Source of the DNA: Urechis unicinctus
Lineage: Eukaryota > Annelida > Polychaeta > Xenopneusta > Urechidae
NCBI GenBank assembly: GCA_034190875.2
Contig: CM067350.1
Span: 20,959,855 to 21,023,854 of the forward strand
DNA: 64,000 nt
Direction of reading: 5' to 3'
Of this stretch, positions 12,901 to 22,099 are shown piece by piece (within the stretch, counting starts at the first letter, position 1; each line of letters starts with the position of its first letter). A program made the position numbers and the translations under genes. Under the pieces are notes generated by a model, which was given only the letters and a program-made list of their open reading frames with translations, had not been told where the DNA came from and did not search any database.

Positions 12901-15121
12901 CTCAAGGTAGACTACTTGGTCATCCTGGTGGACCACCAGATGGACCAAGAGGTTATCATGATGGACCTCCAGGAGGACCAATATTTCATCCTGATGGACC
13001 TCCAGATGGACCACATGGTGATCCTGATGGACCTGTAGGCGGACCACATGGCCGTCCTGATGGACCTAGAGCTGGACCACAAGGCCATCCTGATAGACCT
13101 AGAGCTGGACCACACGGCCATCCTGATGGACCTAGAGGTGGACCACAAGGCCATCCTGATGGACCTAGAGGTGGACCTTAAGGCCATCCTGATGGACCTA
13201 GAGGTGGACCACAAGGCCATCCTGATGGACCTTTAGGTGGACCACGAGGTCACCTAGGTGGACCTCATGGTGGACCACGAGGTCCCCCTGGTGGGCCTCA
13301 AAATGGACCACGAGGTTATCCTGGTGGACCTCGAGGTTACCCTGGTGGCCCTCTGGGTGGACCACGAGGTAATATGGATGGACCTTTAGACAGACCACCA
13401 AGTCATTTTGATGGGCCTCCACCTCACTTCCCTCCCTCTGACAGGCCAAGGGAGCCTTACAACAGCAGCCGAAGACCTCAGATCAGATTCCCAGGCCCTG
13501 ACAATCATATGGGACCTCCCCCTAACAAGCATGGTCCCAGACCAGCTGTTGCTAGACAGATGGGTCCCGGTGACCGAGGATTCAGACAGGTCCCACCGCG
13601 CATTCCTTCACTTCTAGATGCCCCGCTCATACGCCCGTCTTCAGGCTTCCATCCAAGTGACCCCACCCCAGGGAAAAGACCCCCGCCTGACAATAATGAA
13701 AGCACCAAACTTTGGGAACCCCCAGCCAAACTCACTGACCAGGAACCACATGACTTTCAAGACCACGACATGAGAATCGGCTCTGGCAGCTTTGGGAAAG
13801 AGGTGCCTAAGCTGCATGATAAGATGCCACCCTGTTCTGACAATCAATCTCTCAACAAACACACAGAAAGCGATGTCAACCAAGACCAGAGCAACTTGGC
13901 AAACATGGGAGTCAGAAGCGTTGATGCTGAGGATAGGGACGCTGGCAACAGAGGGCCCTCTGTACCCTCCTTGATGGCAGGAATACCTCGGTTGACAGAC
14001 CTCAATTTATCTGCCCCACCCAGAGGCCTCAAACCTCCACCCTCTTTTCCCAAATCGGGCAGCAACAAATATAATCCCATGAGCGACAAGCGCCAGATTG
14101 CTACTCGGCCAACAGAAGACAACAGGGCCAACCCTAATCCTGACTTCATGACAGCTTTTAGTGCTTCTAACTCAGTCAGCACTGCAGGGGAGATTGACCT
14201 TCCCATGGAGGGGGAGTGGCTGGATGAATGGGATGAAGATAGTGGTTGCAAGTCTTCTGAAGCTGAGCAGACTGCCAGGTCATCGCCAAGACCACCAGCT
14301 GCTGATGTTGATCTACGCACGATGAATGAGTTGGGCATGGCTCCTCCATTCCTCTTCCACAAGCTGGCCCCTGGTCAAGGTCGACCTCGAGGTCGAGGTC
14401 ACCCTCCACGACGGGTAAGTCTTATTGCTGTCTCTTGTCTTCTATGGGCATTTTCTCATTAGGCTTTAGCCAGCTCACCCTTATGCAAAACCTGGGGCTA
14501 TTTCACTTACAGTTTGAATGTAAACACTGCTTGCTTATACTAAGTCATAGCTTTTGGTTAACTGGGCTCTCTATGAGGGATAATTGATTGCCTTTCACTC
14601 AACACTTGTATCAAAATTGTTCACATTGTTTGCTCAAAATTCTGTATTTTGCTCTGTGAACATTTTGAGGTTCGAGCTTTTTGCTTGAGTAGGATATATA
14701 AGATTTTATTTGAGTAGAATCAGGAGTATTTCACTTGCCTAGAGTTATTAGTGAAATGATTCACACGTTTAAGAATCATAGATATAAGATGTCACAACAT
14801 CTTACCTCTCACCCTGCCCAATGTGCATACAAATTCACTTTTCTTAAACCCTGTATTGCCCCATGCTTCAACAACAAGATGATTATCTCTGTCTGGGTGT
14901 GTCAGGGTGGACCCCCTCCACACAGCCTGCCAGGTGGTGGAGGACGCGGCCAGAGGAAACGCGGCTTCCCCTCGCTGCTCCCCTCCCCAGAAGCCAGTCC
15001 TGATGGCCACTATGTGGGACAGCATTCGCAAGGCATCGGAGGCCACTATGCCGAGAGTCACGAGAGGAAAAGGCAGCGACTTCACCATCCAAGCAGCACG
15101 CCCAACCGGCCGCACTACTGA
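853..15121 (+). CDS. RAVER-like three-RRM RNA-binding protein (whole gene, 5' incomplete)
   Basis: Inferred joined exons: 853-919, 3482-3706, 4440-4714, 5759-5947, 6274-6421, 6614-6697, 6924-7009, 7458-7505, 7856-8207, 8613-9199, 10964-11191, 11375-11494, 12042-14414, 14906-15121. Every junction has AG/GT motifs and the phases join without error. The N-terminal half matches the RAVER (ribonucleoprotein PTB-binding) layout: partial RRM1, RRM2 with RNP motifs ([15 protein letters not shown]), and RRM3 (CLLVTNLP to DISFVTPG). RAVER proteins are nuclear partners of PTB that modulate splicing. The C-terminal half is low complexity: Lys-rich, Ser/Pro/Thr-rich, Tyr/Gln-rich, Gly-Pro repeats, then a basic tail. 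It is much longer than vertebrate RAVER1/2. The start codon was not found. A TAA at 13179-13181 interrupts the frame. Another multi-RRM splicing factor is possible; the RRM order argues for RAVER. Confidence 0.8.
2290..3345 (+). repeat. 44-bp degenerate minisatellite in RAVER-like intron
   Basis: About 24 diverged tandem copies of a roughly 44-bp unit, best conserved at 2750-3050. Each unit contains a segment close to TGCTTCCTCATAG. The true acceptor of the next exon reads TGCTGCCTCATAG (3469-3481), so the repeat unit carries a near copy of that 3' splice site. Units toward both edges are strongly diverged, so the limits are approximate. Confidence 0.8.
3482..3706 (+). CDS. RAVER-like exon: end of RRM1, start of RRM2
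   Basis: The acceptor is CTGCCTCATAG and the donor is GCAG|GTTGGT; phase 1 at both ends. It encodes the second half of RRM1 (beta 3, helix 2 with L-A-E-R-L-V-A-K, beta 4) and then RRM2 RNP2 ([10 protein letters not shown]) and helix 1 ([16 protein letters not shown]). The spacing of RRM1 to RRM2 matches RAVER family members, where the same L-C-x-x-N-L-P-P-S follows RRM1 almost directly. Confidence 0.85.
4440..4714 (+). CDS. RAVER-like exon: end of RRM2, start of RRM3
   Basis: The acceptor is CTTGTGCAG and the donor is CAAG|GTGGGT; phase 1 in, phase 0 out. It carries RRM2 RNP1 (SKGYGFVEF), its helix 2 and beta 4, then a linker with the family-typical L-H-T-R-C-L, followed by RRM3 RNP2 (CLLVTNLP). 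The last ~20 coding bases plus the donor are the founder of the tandem repeat that follows directly in the intron. Confidence 0.88.
4691..5095 (+). repeat. 37-bp minisatellite containing the exon end and splice donor
   Basis: About 11 tandem copies of a 37-bp unit begin inside the exon that ends at 4714. Each unit repeats the final exon bases (AATCCATCACAGTGCAAG) and the donor GTGGGT. Several copies keep an intact CAAG|GTGGG consensus (for example near 4790 and 4860); others are altered (TATAGCCGG, TAAGTCAG). The intron therefore begins with a ladder of potential 5' splice sites. Confidence 0.85.
5154..5448 (+). repeat. 38-bp minisatellite in RAVER-like intron
   Basis: Seven or so tandem copies of a 38-bp unit containing GACATGATCCATGTAGGAGA followed by a GGTGGTGGTGAT core. 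It lies between the splice-donor repeat and the exon at 5759. Copies differ mainly at a C/G and a G/C position, and one copy has lost two bases. It shows no sign of coding capacity beyond open frames made by the repeat itself. Confidence 0.85.
5759..5947 (+). CDS. RAVER-like exon: main part of RRM3
   Basis: The acceptor is TTGTTGCAG and the donor is CATG|GTGAGT; phase 0 at both ends, 63 codons. It encodes the beta 2 to beta 4 part of RRM3: [20 protein letters not shown] (RNP1 region), a helix ([16 protein letters not shown]) and the strand [13 protein letters not shown]. Vertebrate RAVER RRM3 ends with a comparable strand and P-G. A short helical segment, [10 protein letters not shown], follows. 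Confidence 0.85.
6274..7505 (+). CDS. RAVER-like exons after RRM3 (four small exons)
   Basis: Exons 6274-6421, 6614-6697, 6924-7009 and 7458-7505, with phases 0/1, 1/1, 1/0 and 0/0. The first starts with a Lys-rich run ([12 protein letters not shown]), a possible nuclear localisation signal, and ends [10 protein letters not shown], which may match the post-RRM helix of RAVER that contains I-L-Q-L-L-N-N. The next two encode Gln/Leu-rich helical stretches ([16 protein letters not shown] and [18 protein letters not shown]). The last gives a short basic segment, [10 protein letters not shown]. The acceptor at 6613 follows a (TG)n run, which is unusual. Function of this part is not known to me. 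Confidence 0.7.
7856..8207 (+). CDS. RAVER-like exon: basic/Ser-Pro linker to acidic patch (alternative end 8557)
   Basis: The acceptor is CACTGTTGTAG. A strong donor, AGTG|GTAAGT, ends it at 8207 in phase 1, which fits the phase of the exon at 8613. The encoded segment is basic at first ([17 protein letters not shown]) and ends with an acidic patch ([14 protein letters not shown]). The same frame stays open past this donor to a stop at 8555-8557. That adds about 115 residues with coding-like composition (for example [14 protein letters not shown]), so intron retention or an alternative C-terminus is plausible. Confidence 0.7.
8613..9199 (+). CDS. RAVER-like exon: Tyr-rich then Ser/Thr/Pro-rich segment
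   Basis: The acceptor is TTGACAATTTAG and the donor is GAAG|GTAAGG; phase 1 in, phase 0 out. It starts with a Tyr-rich helix ([19 protein letters not shown]) and continues as a long Pro/Ser/Thr-rich low-complexity region with [11 protein letters not shown] type runs, ending L-T-D-Q-E-K. This is likely to be disordered. The Tyr/Gln motif is taken up again in the next exon ([16 protein letters not shown]), which supports the join. Confidence 0.75.
9740..10370 (+). mobile_element. Possible solo LTR or cryptic promoter unit in intron
   Basis: This part of a 1.8-kb intron has a different texture from its surroundings. It contains a TATA box (TTGTATAAATACC near 9998), then about 60 bp further a strong hairpin (arms CGTACGG at 10071 and CCGTACG at 10098, inner stem AGTTGG/CCAACT), and the palindrome TACGGAATCCGTA at 10204. 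A TATA box followed by structured untranslated sequence and no ORF would suit a solo LTR. I could not define a target-site duplication or clear TG...CA ends, so the limits are guesses. Confidence 0.25.
10964..11494 (+). CDS. RAVER-like exons: Tyr/Gln-rich coiled segment and Pro/Ser linker
   Basis: Exons 10964-11191 and 11375-11494, all phase 0, with donors GGG|GTAAGC and CAG|GTAATT. The first encodes a charged helical stretch ([20 protein letters not shown]), probably a short coiled coil, then a Pro-rich run and a Trp-containing segment ([15 protein letters not shown]). The second is Ser/Pro-rich ([18 protein letters not shown]). No named domain is recognised. Confidence 0.72.
12042..14414 (+). 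CDS. RAVER-like giant exon with Gly-Pro repeats (contains in-frame TAA)
   Basis: The acceptor is TTTGTTTGCAG and the donor is CGACGG|GTAAGT; phase 0 at both ends; 791 codons if the stop is ignored. In order: Pro-rich linker; GPPPM-type repeats (about 12180-12400); a mixed Gly/Pro/Asp/Arg region; then about 25 copies of a decapeptide like [10 protein letters not shown] (about 12900-13380); then a less repetitive part with an acidic patch ([16 protein letters not shown]) and an Arg/Gly end ([12 protein letters not shown]). TAA at 13179-13181 falls where sister repeats have CAA (Gln). The frame is open on both sides, so either the protein is truncated here or this is an allele or sequence error. 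Such repeats suggest a disordered, condensate-prone region. Confidence 0.75.
14906..15121 (+). CDS. RAVER-like terminal exon
   Basis: The acceptor is GGGTGTGTCAG; phase 0 in; stop TGA at 15119-15121. It continues the Gly/Pro style ([20 protein letters not shown]) and ends with a His/Tyr and Lys/Arg-rich tail ([13 protein letters not shown]). The KRQR cluster could be a nuclear signal. Donor and acceptor phases agree with the preceding giant exon. Confidence 0.75.
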   Translation, partial: GGPPPHSLPGGGGRGQRKRGFPSLLPSPEASPDGHYVGQHSQGIGGHYAESHERKRQRLHHPSSTPNRPHY

Positions 15122-15581
15122 TCATTCCACATCCCTCACACAGCATTTAACATCTGGCTGTCACAGCGTGTTTTTCAGACTTTCTATCTGTATGAATAGT
15201 GAAGGTGATCTTGAATGTTTTTGAGTAAGACATTTTATGGCTTTCTTTTATACTGTTCTCTCTCTCTCTCCAGGAGAGCCAGGATGCTGCTTGGTTCTCT
15301 TGTTGTGTTTGATTATGTCTCAATGATAATGTGGCAAGCTGCCGACATAATTCAGACAGTCTTAGCATTTGTCTCTGTGGGACTTCACTGTTAAAATGTC
15401 TTGTCTCCAGTTTTTGAATAATGTCATAAATTGTAGTTCTGGAGATTTTTAAAACTGGTGTTTCTGTGTCAAGGAACTAATTTTGTGTTTCCCTTTTAGC
15501 TTGGTTACTGTTGTTGAGATGCAGTTAAGAGAGGAGGAATATATAGTTGTTATTTTCATTAATTTGTGTTTTTTATTTCTT

Positions 15582-15587
15582 AATAAA
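15582..15587 (+). promoter_or_regulatory. Poly(A) signal, RAVER-like gene
   Basis: A canonical AATAAA lies about 460 bp after the stop codon in an AT-rich stretch. It is the most convincing cleavage signal downstream of the gene. Confidence 0.5.
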
Positions 15588-15589
15588 TA

Positions 15590-17900
15590 ACCGGGGAAAT
15601 TCAACAGTAACAGGCTGTTGAAAGGTGGTGGCCAGGGGGGGAATATGTGTTGACAGTGTGTTATAGGCAACTAGTTTATAGTGGCTCTGTAGTGATCACT
15701 TCCCTAATTAAAATACATTGCAATCGTTAGGTGGCGCTACTGTGACACCAACAGAAGCACATGGGATTACTGGGCTGACGTCACTGGGATTGATTAGAGC
15801 GGGAAAAATGTTGTTTTGCAGACACTTGCTGCTGCCTAAACACGCTGCACAATAGGCTTATGAATAGCGAAAATAACAAGTACACTATTTAATCAATGTC
15901 AATTTGATAAATTACCCGGACTGGGGTACACCTATCAAAAACAGTTCGCCTCTAACAGCGTCTGCGCAGTTTACGATCCTCGATCTTTCATGTCCACACT
16001 GTGGATGGTAGTTTTAGATTGTCAATAACTGTCTGAAGCGATGGAACTGATCTGGGGTCGACATTAACATTTTTGGCATGTCAGGGGGTGTGAAGGTCTC
16101 GAACAAGGAGTTTAGCTGTGTGACGATTGTGAAATTACACGAAAGACACCCCCGACATCAGGCGACAATACCATGAAATCAACAAAAGCACATGGGACTC
16201 ATGATCCAACATCTTGGGGCTCAGCAGCTGTTAAAGATATGGAGTCATCTGATTGGTGAGGGGGACTGAAGCTCCAAATCAAACAGAGAATTCCACGTGG
16301 TTTTAAGAGATGCTATGACAATAACGTTTCGGCTTACAGGTGGCGTACTGGTAGTAATGTAATAGCACCTAGCTTAATGAAGTGGCATATGCTTTAAGTG
16401 ATGGTCTTGTTGTGTACCCTAAACTCACTATCAAACAAATGCACTGTCATGCTCCTGTTTACAACCCATTACCAGCCTGCAATACAATAGTACATGGTCT
16501 ATGGGGGGGTGAGGTCTATGTAGGTGTACATGGTTACTTAATGGGGTGTCTACACCAGTGTAATGAGGCTTTCATGCAGGGACCAAAATCAGCTCTAATG
16601 ATGAAGTCTGTCAAACAGAAACACTGGTTTTTATTTCGATTTACCAGCTGCAGTATTGAAATAATAGAAAGTAAGTCTTTAATAACGGACTGTATAATGC
16701 TGGTTTCTTCACCTTACTTGATTAATGTTAAAAATCAATTTAAACGCCCTTGCAAAGTTTAAAACAATGAGGGTTGGTTTATCTCAACCATTTGAAGAAC
16801 TTCCATGCCCGGACTCTCTGGTTGAATGATATATTGTTGAACTTGGCACCCAGCCACATGGTCGGGGGTTTCCCAGTGCTGTCTGGGCAACAGTTTTGTG
16901 CCAAGTGAGCGATTCCACTTTAAGTTACGCGAAACTAATTCCCGATCTCTGATTGGCTTATTAAGCAAGCTCTCAGCGCAGCTGTTAAATCTCTTGCCCT
17001 GTTACGATGTTCCTCAAGTGAACATTATGATAGTGGACGTTTCGCTTTTCAACATCATAACGGCGATTAGGAGACGCTATTTCGTTTTTTTCAGAACACA
17101 TCCTTTCTGTTCCAGATGGCAAGCGTCGAGATATCTATATAGAAACGATATTATATATTTAGATATAGAAGTGTGACGCTTCGAATCCTAACAGCGGGGA
17201 CCGAGAACCTTTGTTTCAAAATGCATTGGACGGCGATTTTAAAACGAAGCCGTTTTCTGTGTTGACGATGTACGTTTAGATGTACGACATCAAAATTTTC
17301 CCTGTTTATTTGCAAAAAAAATTCAACATGACTATGTTCGTAGACTAATATAGAACCTGCTGGAGTTTCTGATATCGTTTTTGAAGAGTCTGGGCTGTGC
17401 CCGTCCATAGAAGCACGAATATAGGAAAATGATGCATATCGTGTGCAGTTCGGCGCTCTAAACCCCACCGTCGGCATCTTCGAGGAACGATACAATTGAA
17501 GAATGTACGTGCTGGTTGAGATGATAATGCTTCTTAAGATTTCAAGACCCTAAGAACCTTTGGCCAATCGGTCAACTTTAGGAACTATCAACGATTACGA
17601 AATATATTTATGGTTCATATCTTACGTGCTGTGAGGGAGTAATCTGTGAATGGACTATGGTATTAATCAGACTGATTTATCTGGTAAAATACACCCTGAA
17701 CTCAACTGTAATCGCATTATTTGATTCAGATTGCTACATGGTGCATGACATTTCGAGATTTGTAAAACTATATGATGAAATATATGCGATTGTTTGAGTT
17801 TTCTATGAACATTCGGACGGCTGAGGAATTGTCCGACGACCTTAGACGTCCTTGACACGTCCTTGACACGCACTGGCGTTACAGTAGGTCATGCACGAGG

Positions 17901-17936
<36 letters not shown>

Positions 17937-18750
17937 GAATAAGAGTTGTAACAAGCTCTCAGTTGGTGCAAGGGCAAGGATGTAACCCCATTAACGACCA
18001 GTTTCTTCAGACACATCCTATTTGAAAACCTAATATCGCTTCTAAATATGGAAGGTCCTATAAAAAATCTATTCAACGAATTTCCTCTATTCAAAAGAGG
18101 TTTTTTATGAGCGCATAGCGTCTTTTGTTACTGAGGGTTGGCCGACTTAACTTGTTCTCGGTTGACTGGTCGCGTTGAATACGAAGTAGGTAGGACTGTC
18201 TCGGTGCAGAAATGAGCGCAAGTCCTTGCCCTTGAGGTGAAGGTCGTAAGCTGGAGGTTTTGGAGTACCACGTCCAGGCGGGTGTCCAGGGGTGAGGGAG
18301 TGAGGAGGGGGTGTGAAATGGGTTGATATGGTTTGGGGAGAGTTGCTCTGTTTTCTCAGATTTTAAACAGTTACAGTAATATGAGCTTCTAATAAATTAA
18401 GTTGGTATCCGAATAATTCTTAGCGTATATGTAATGGTAACATGCGTAAATCTGTATGTGTATGTCGTGACGATCTGATATAACCATGCGAACACGAGAG
18501 ATCTATAGTAGTGAACAGCACGGACGCTGTCAGAGGCCATGCTTCTTAAAGATCAAAACTAACGTTTTTTGGCATATCCGATTTGTATGTTTCAAAATGT
18601 AGGAAAATATCTTTTAATCTGACCACGGTAGATAATTTTACATTCTCTCAAGTACTGTGGACATAAATCCGCTGAGAATGTGGTGCTCGGGTTTAATTCC
18701 GATTGAATTCCCAGAGTCCATTTTGCACCAGTTGGTCGCTAGGAGGCAGG
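15590..18750. repeat. Spacer with 33-C homopolymer
   Basis: No gene is recognised here. The most striking element is an uninterrupted run of 33 C at 17902-17934 (33 G on the other strand). A TGACGTCA palindrome occurs at 15776-15783. The remainder is AT-rich sequence with short open frames lacking any domain. Confidence 0.6.
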
Positions 18751-18755
18751 ACGCG

Positions 18756-18763
18756 TGACGTCA
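18756..18763. promoter_or_regulatory. CRE-like palindrome upstream of P2X7-like gene
   Basis: TGACGTCA, the full CREB/ATF consensus, lies within CGTGACGTCACGTT. It ends exactly 117 bp before the ATG at 18881. The same palindrome sits at the same distance before the opposing THAP gene. About 19 bp around it (CGTGACGTCACGTT-x-GC-x-GCTC) are shared in inverted orientation with that site. Confidence 0.5.
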
Positions 18764-18880
18764 CGTTTGCGGCTCGTCCCAAAGCAAATTCGAAGGCGGC
18801 ATTTCGGAAGCTGAGAAAAATTATATGATCCGCGATTTTTTCCCTGCAACTTTCCTTTCTACTGATTGGTATATATTAAC

Positions 18881-20071
18881 ATGTCGTCATCAGATGAAGA
18901 TTATGAAGCCTCATTAGATGAAATGAGGACTTATGATGTCCGTTGATATTTATTTGAGCCCACACGATTGCGAATAACAACCGAGTCAGATAATGATGTT
19001 GGGAGCTCAGAAACGGATTCCGATTCGGAAAATGAATGCAGCAAAGACGCTTTGACTTTCTGGCCAGTGGAAGTGTGGTAGGTAGAAATTTTTCGTCTCT
19101 ATTAGTCTAAATGGATTAGCACCGGTAGAAATAACAATTCCGTGTAATGGGGTCTATCTGGCCTACACACCCAAGTCAATAAATTCACCCAGCGCGTTCC
19201 CCGAGCGATAGTGACATGTATGATAATATACATAATTGACTTGGGTGCCTGTGAACTGGCCCCTTTCAGAATTTAGACGTCCTGTTAATATATCTCTCAG
19301 CAGTGTATATTTAAAAGACTAAGTCTACTCTTTTGCTCACAAATAAAGTCAGAATGCTCAGAAGAATTTGTGAATCATGGACAAACATGGACTGCTGGGT
19401 CAGCTTTTGTTATGTGAATGATCTAACTTGGAGTTCAAAATGGCTAAAGCTTGATTTGGGCAACCTTTTAGGTGTAGCTGTAACAACTGCGATCAGATGA
19501 CCACATTGCGGGAATGTGTTTGTTGTCGAAATTACCTGAAGACTCTGGCAACAATAGAAGAGTGGCCATGTATGACCGAACATCCAGGGTTCAAGTCAAA
19601 CTGCTTGGACCGTTATGTCCTGCTTGCATCGAAATTCTAGTACATACAGATAGATGGACATATAGGGGATGAAGTTAACACAAATGAGTTAGTTTATGCC
19701 TTTATTGAAGCACATATAAGACACAGCCACTTCTGGACATGGACAATGTGTATCCCAAGTGTCCATGTTGTGCAATAGATTTGGTAATCACGTTCAGTGC
19801 TACATGACAACAAACAGCAAAACCATCAATACATTTATATCTGGAGTACATAGTTGACAAAACATTATTTTCATATTTCCCTAAGAAATAATCAATTCTT
19901 TTTTGCTCCAGGTTATTCAGATATTTGGCCTATCGCCATTTCATCTACTGGGTGTGGCACAGATTAGGTAGACATAACAGAAAAGTATTGCCATCATGTG
20001 TCGTAAACAAAATAAGATCTACATTCCCAGATCCAGAGGGCATTTACAAAGGATACCTAGAAAGTAGCTGA
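18881..20071 (+). pseudogene. P2X7 ballast-domain-like gene, two in-frame stops
   Basis: Exons 18881-19077, 19472-19687 and 19912-20071 join in phase (2 then 2). Exon 1 starts MSSSDEDYE, then Y-L-F-E-P and a Ser/Asp/Glu-rich run. Exon 2 carries the hallmark Cys pattern C-x-C-x2-C (CSCNNCDQMTT), E-C-x-C-C, and W-x-C-M-T-E-H-P-G-F. Exon 3 has YLAYRHFIYWVWHRLG and VLPSCVVNKIR. This is the zinc-binding 'ballast' module that forms the cytoplasmic end of vertebrate P2X7; in invertebrates it also occurs as separate proteins without the channel. No channel part is present here. TGA (18944-18946, before YLFEP) and TAG (19638-19640) break the frame, so it is probably a pseudogene, although the splice sites (GTAGGT, GTTAGT, both AGs) are intact. 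A poly(A) signal AATAAA is at 20276-20281. Confidence 0.8.
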
Positions 20072-21982
20072 GGAGATTTTGTTTGCATGATTGAAGCGGC
20101 ATCGGTGTGCTCCCACAAGGATGTCCTTTGCTGGCTTTTCAATTGAGCAGCAATAGGGGGCGGAACACTCCTTTCCGCCGAAAGGACTTTCGCCAGTCTG
20201 TAACTGGGATATTTCTCACGAAGCACAAACACTTCAGTAATGAGGTTGTCAACATAATCTGAAGCATAACCAGTTAATAAAAGATTAGTAATAAATTGTC
20301 TTTGAATCATTAAATGGAATGTTTGGTCTTTTGTGCCAGTATAATTACCCTATGGGCACGGCAGGAAACTCATAATAAATTTATCTTAATAAATGCCAGC
20401 ATTACATTATTGTTGAACTTATATTTACATATATTGAACAACAAATCCTGTGATATATACCAACCAAAACAGGCTTCACCACTGGATCACCCTGTCTGGA
20501 CTTTGGAAAGGACACTCCCCATTGTGCCTGGCCTTGTTGAGTGACTGCCTGAGCTCTATTGGAGTTTTCATTAAAATGCAAAACTGCAAGGAGTAATCTG
20601 GAAGTAAAGCACCAACAGTAGCAGATATAGCCTGGTGGTCTGGCATGCCCATGTGAGCTCACAATACACCAGCATGTCATAACTTTACAAGCACCAACAT
20701 AAACCCATGTTTTACATCAGGTATTTGCAATATATACCACACTTCAGTCACAGCAAAGCTCAATTAAATTACCTTGCTTCCATAGTGGCAAAGGGAAAGT
20801 GTACACTCTTGGGCGCGAAGAAGATCACCACCTTGTGGAAAGATTCTAAGCTGGATGTCTGTTCAGACAGAGATAATCTGCCAATGTCTTTCAGAAGGTG
20901 TTTGCTGTTTACGACCAGGGCCATCCTCTAGCTCAATGCCACTATAAAACCAAAGTTGTAGGTGCTTTATTAGGCTTATGAGAGAGCACTGATTTTTATA
21001 AGCATGCAATACAATTCCACTGTTTACAGGGATTTTCAAAGTAAACTATCACTTACATGTTCATCCATACCATCCTCGTCACTTTCCATGTCGAATATAG
21101 ACATCCAGGTGACTCAATATACTTACAAGCAAACATGTTTGTGGGAGCCCTCCACCGGTTCAGTTGAGCTGGCACACCTGTCATCTCGTTTTCACTTTCA
21201 CTGGAGGCATCAAGCATCTCAGCTCCAGTTAACATTTCATGCAGCACCTACAAACAGAGGCATCATGTGTTTCAGTGTCGACCAGATGTACACCAATGAT
21301 ATTTCCCAAAATCACCTATATCAATATACTCCTATATACAAACTGTCTAATTTGTCCTATGACATCAGTAGTACTCATGTAAATGGACCAATTAAACACA
21401 GTATGTAGTGTATCCAAATCCCTAAACAAAAACAGGCAATGTCATGCAAGTATTTTGAGATCACATTGAAACACCAGTTATTGAGCCATGCCCATGGGGC
21501 CTTTCTTTACCAGTGATGCCTTAGCCTTAACACGGACATGTCATTTGGGTCGTATGATTATTCATATAAGAAATAAATTTTGCTGTCAATCAAACACTAA
21601 GGCACAACCACGACTGGGAATGAAAATTGAATGGTCCTAGCTATCTTACCTGTTGACGTCGTCTTTTCTCAAAGGCACCTCGACGTCTTACTCGATCCTG
21701 GTTCACACCCATGTAATTTAAAATCGATGGCATGGCACCTTGGCGAAGCCTAGTTTGTTTAGAAAAGCCCAGACTTATGAGCAGCTCTGGGTCCGTTTCA
21801 TAGGCGTCTCTCTCAAAGTGGTCGGAGCAAAGGACAGGAGTTGTTTTTTGGTCGGCTTCCAATCCTTCCTCTTCACCTTTACAATCGAATTCTTGTGCAT
21901 GTTTCGGTCTTTCGGGAACCGAAAGAAACTCTTACCCGACCTCTCGTCGTTTCTTCTCCCAACCGACACAACAATAAGGCAT
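20044..21982 (-). pseudogene. THAP-domain transposase-like gene, frameshifted
   Basis: Minus-strand exons 21650-21982, 21178-21247, 21057-21112, 20773-20927, 20461-20597 and 20044-20258; all phases agree. Exon 1 encodes a THAP zinc finger in pieces: MPYCC, then SFFRFPKDR, RKDWKPTK and LCSDHFERD. Two frame breaks separate these pieces, one at an A6 run (21846-21851) where a seventh A would restore the frame. Later exons encode a module I associate with THAP-linked transposon proteins: SSLESFHKVVIFFAPKSVHF, then ARLLLAVLHFNENSNRAQA, W-x-V-x-F-P-K, and YVDNLITEV. The catalytic middle expected in a complete protein is not seen, so this looks like an internally deleted, decaying copy. A poly(A) signal (minus AATAAA) lies at 19701-19706, making the two convergent transcripts overlap. 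Confidence 0.75.
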
Positions 21983-22099
21983 AATCCAAACTGTGAGTGT
22001 AACAAACCGTGAAGACTTTTTCATAAACCATCAACGAGCCGCGACAACAATGGCGAAGTTTGTTGACATTCGTGATCAGCGAGCGCAGAGCAGCGAACG

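Noticed and set aside
12010-14409. Minus-strand and shifted-frame ORFs inside the Gly-Pro exon
   Set aside because: They are shadows of the repetitive coding frame on the plus strand.
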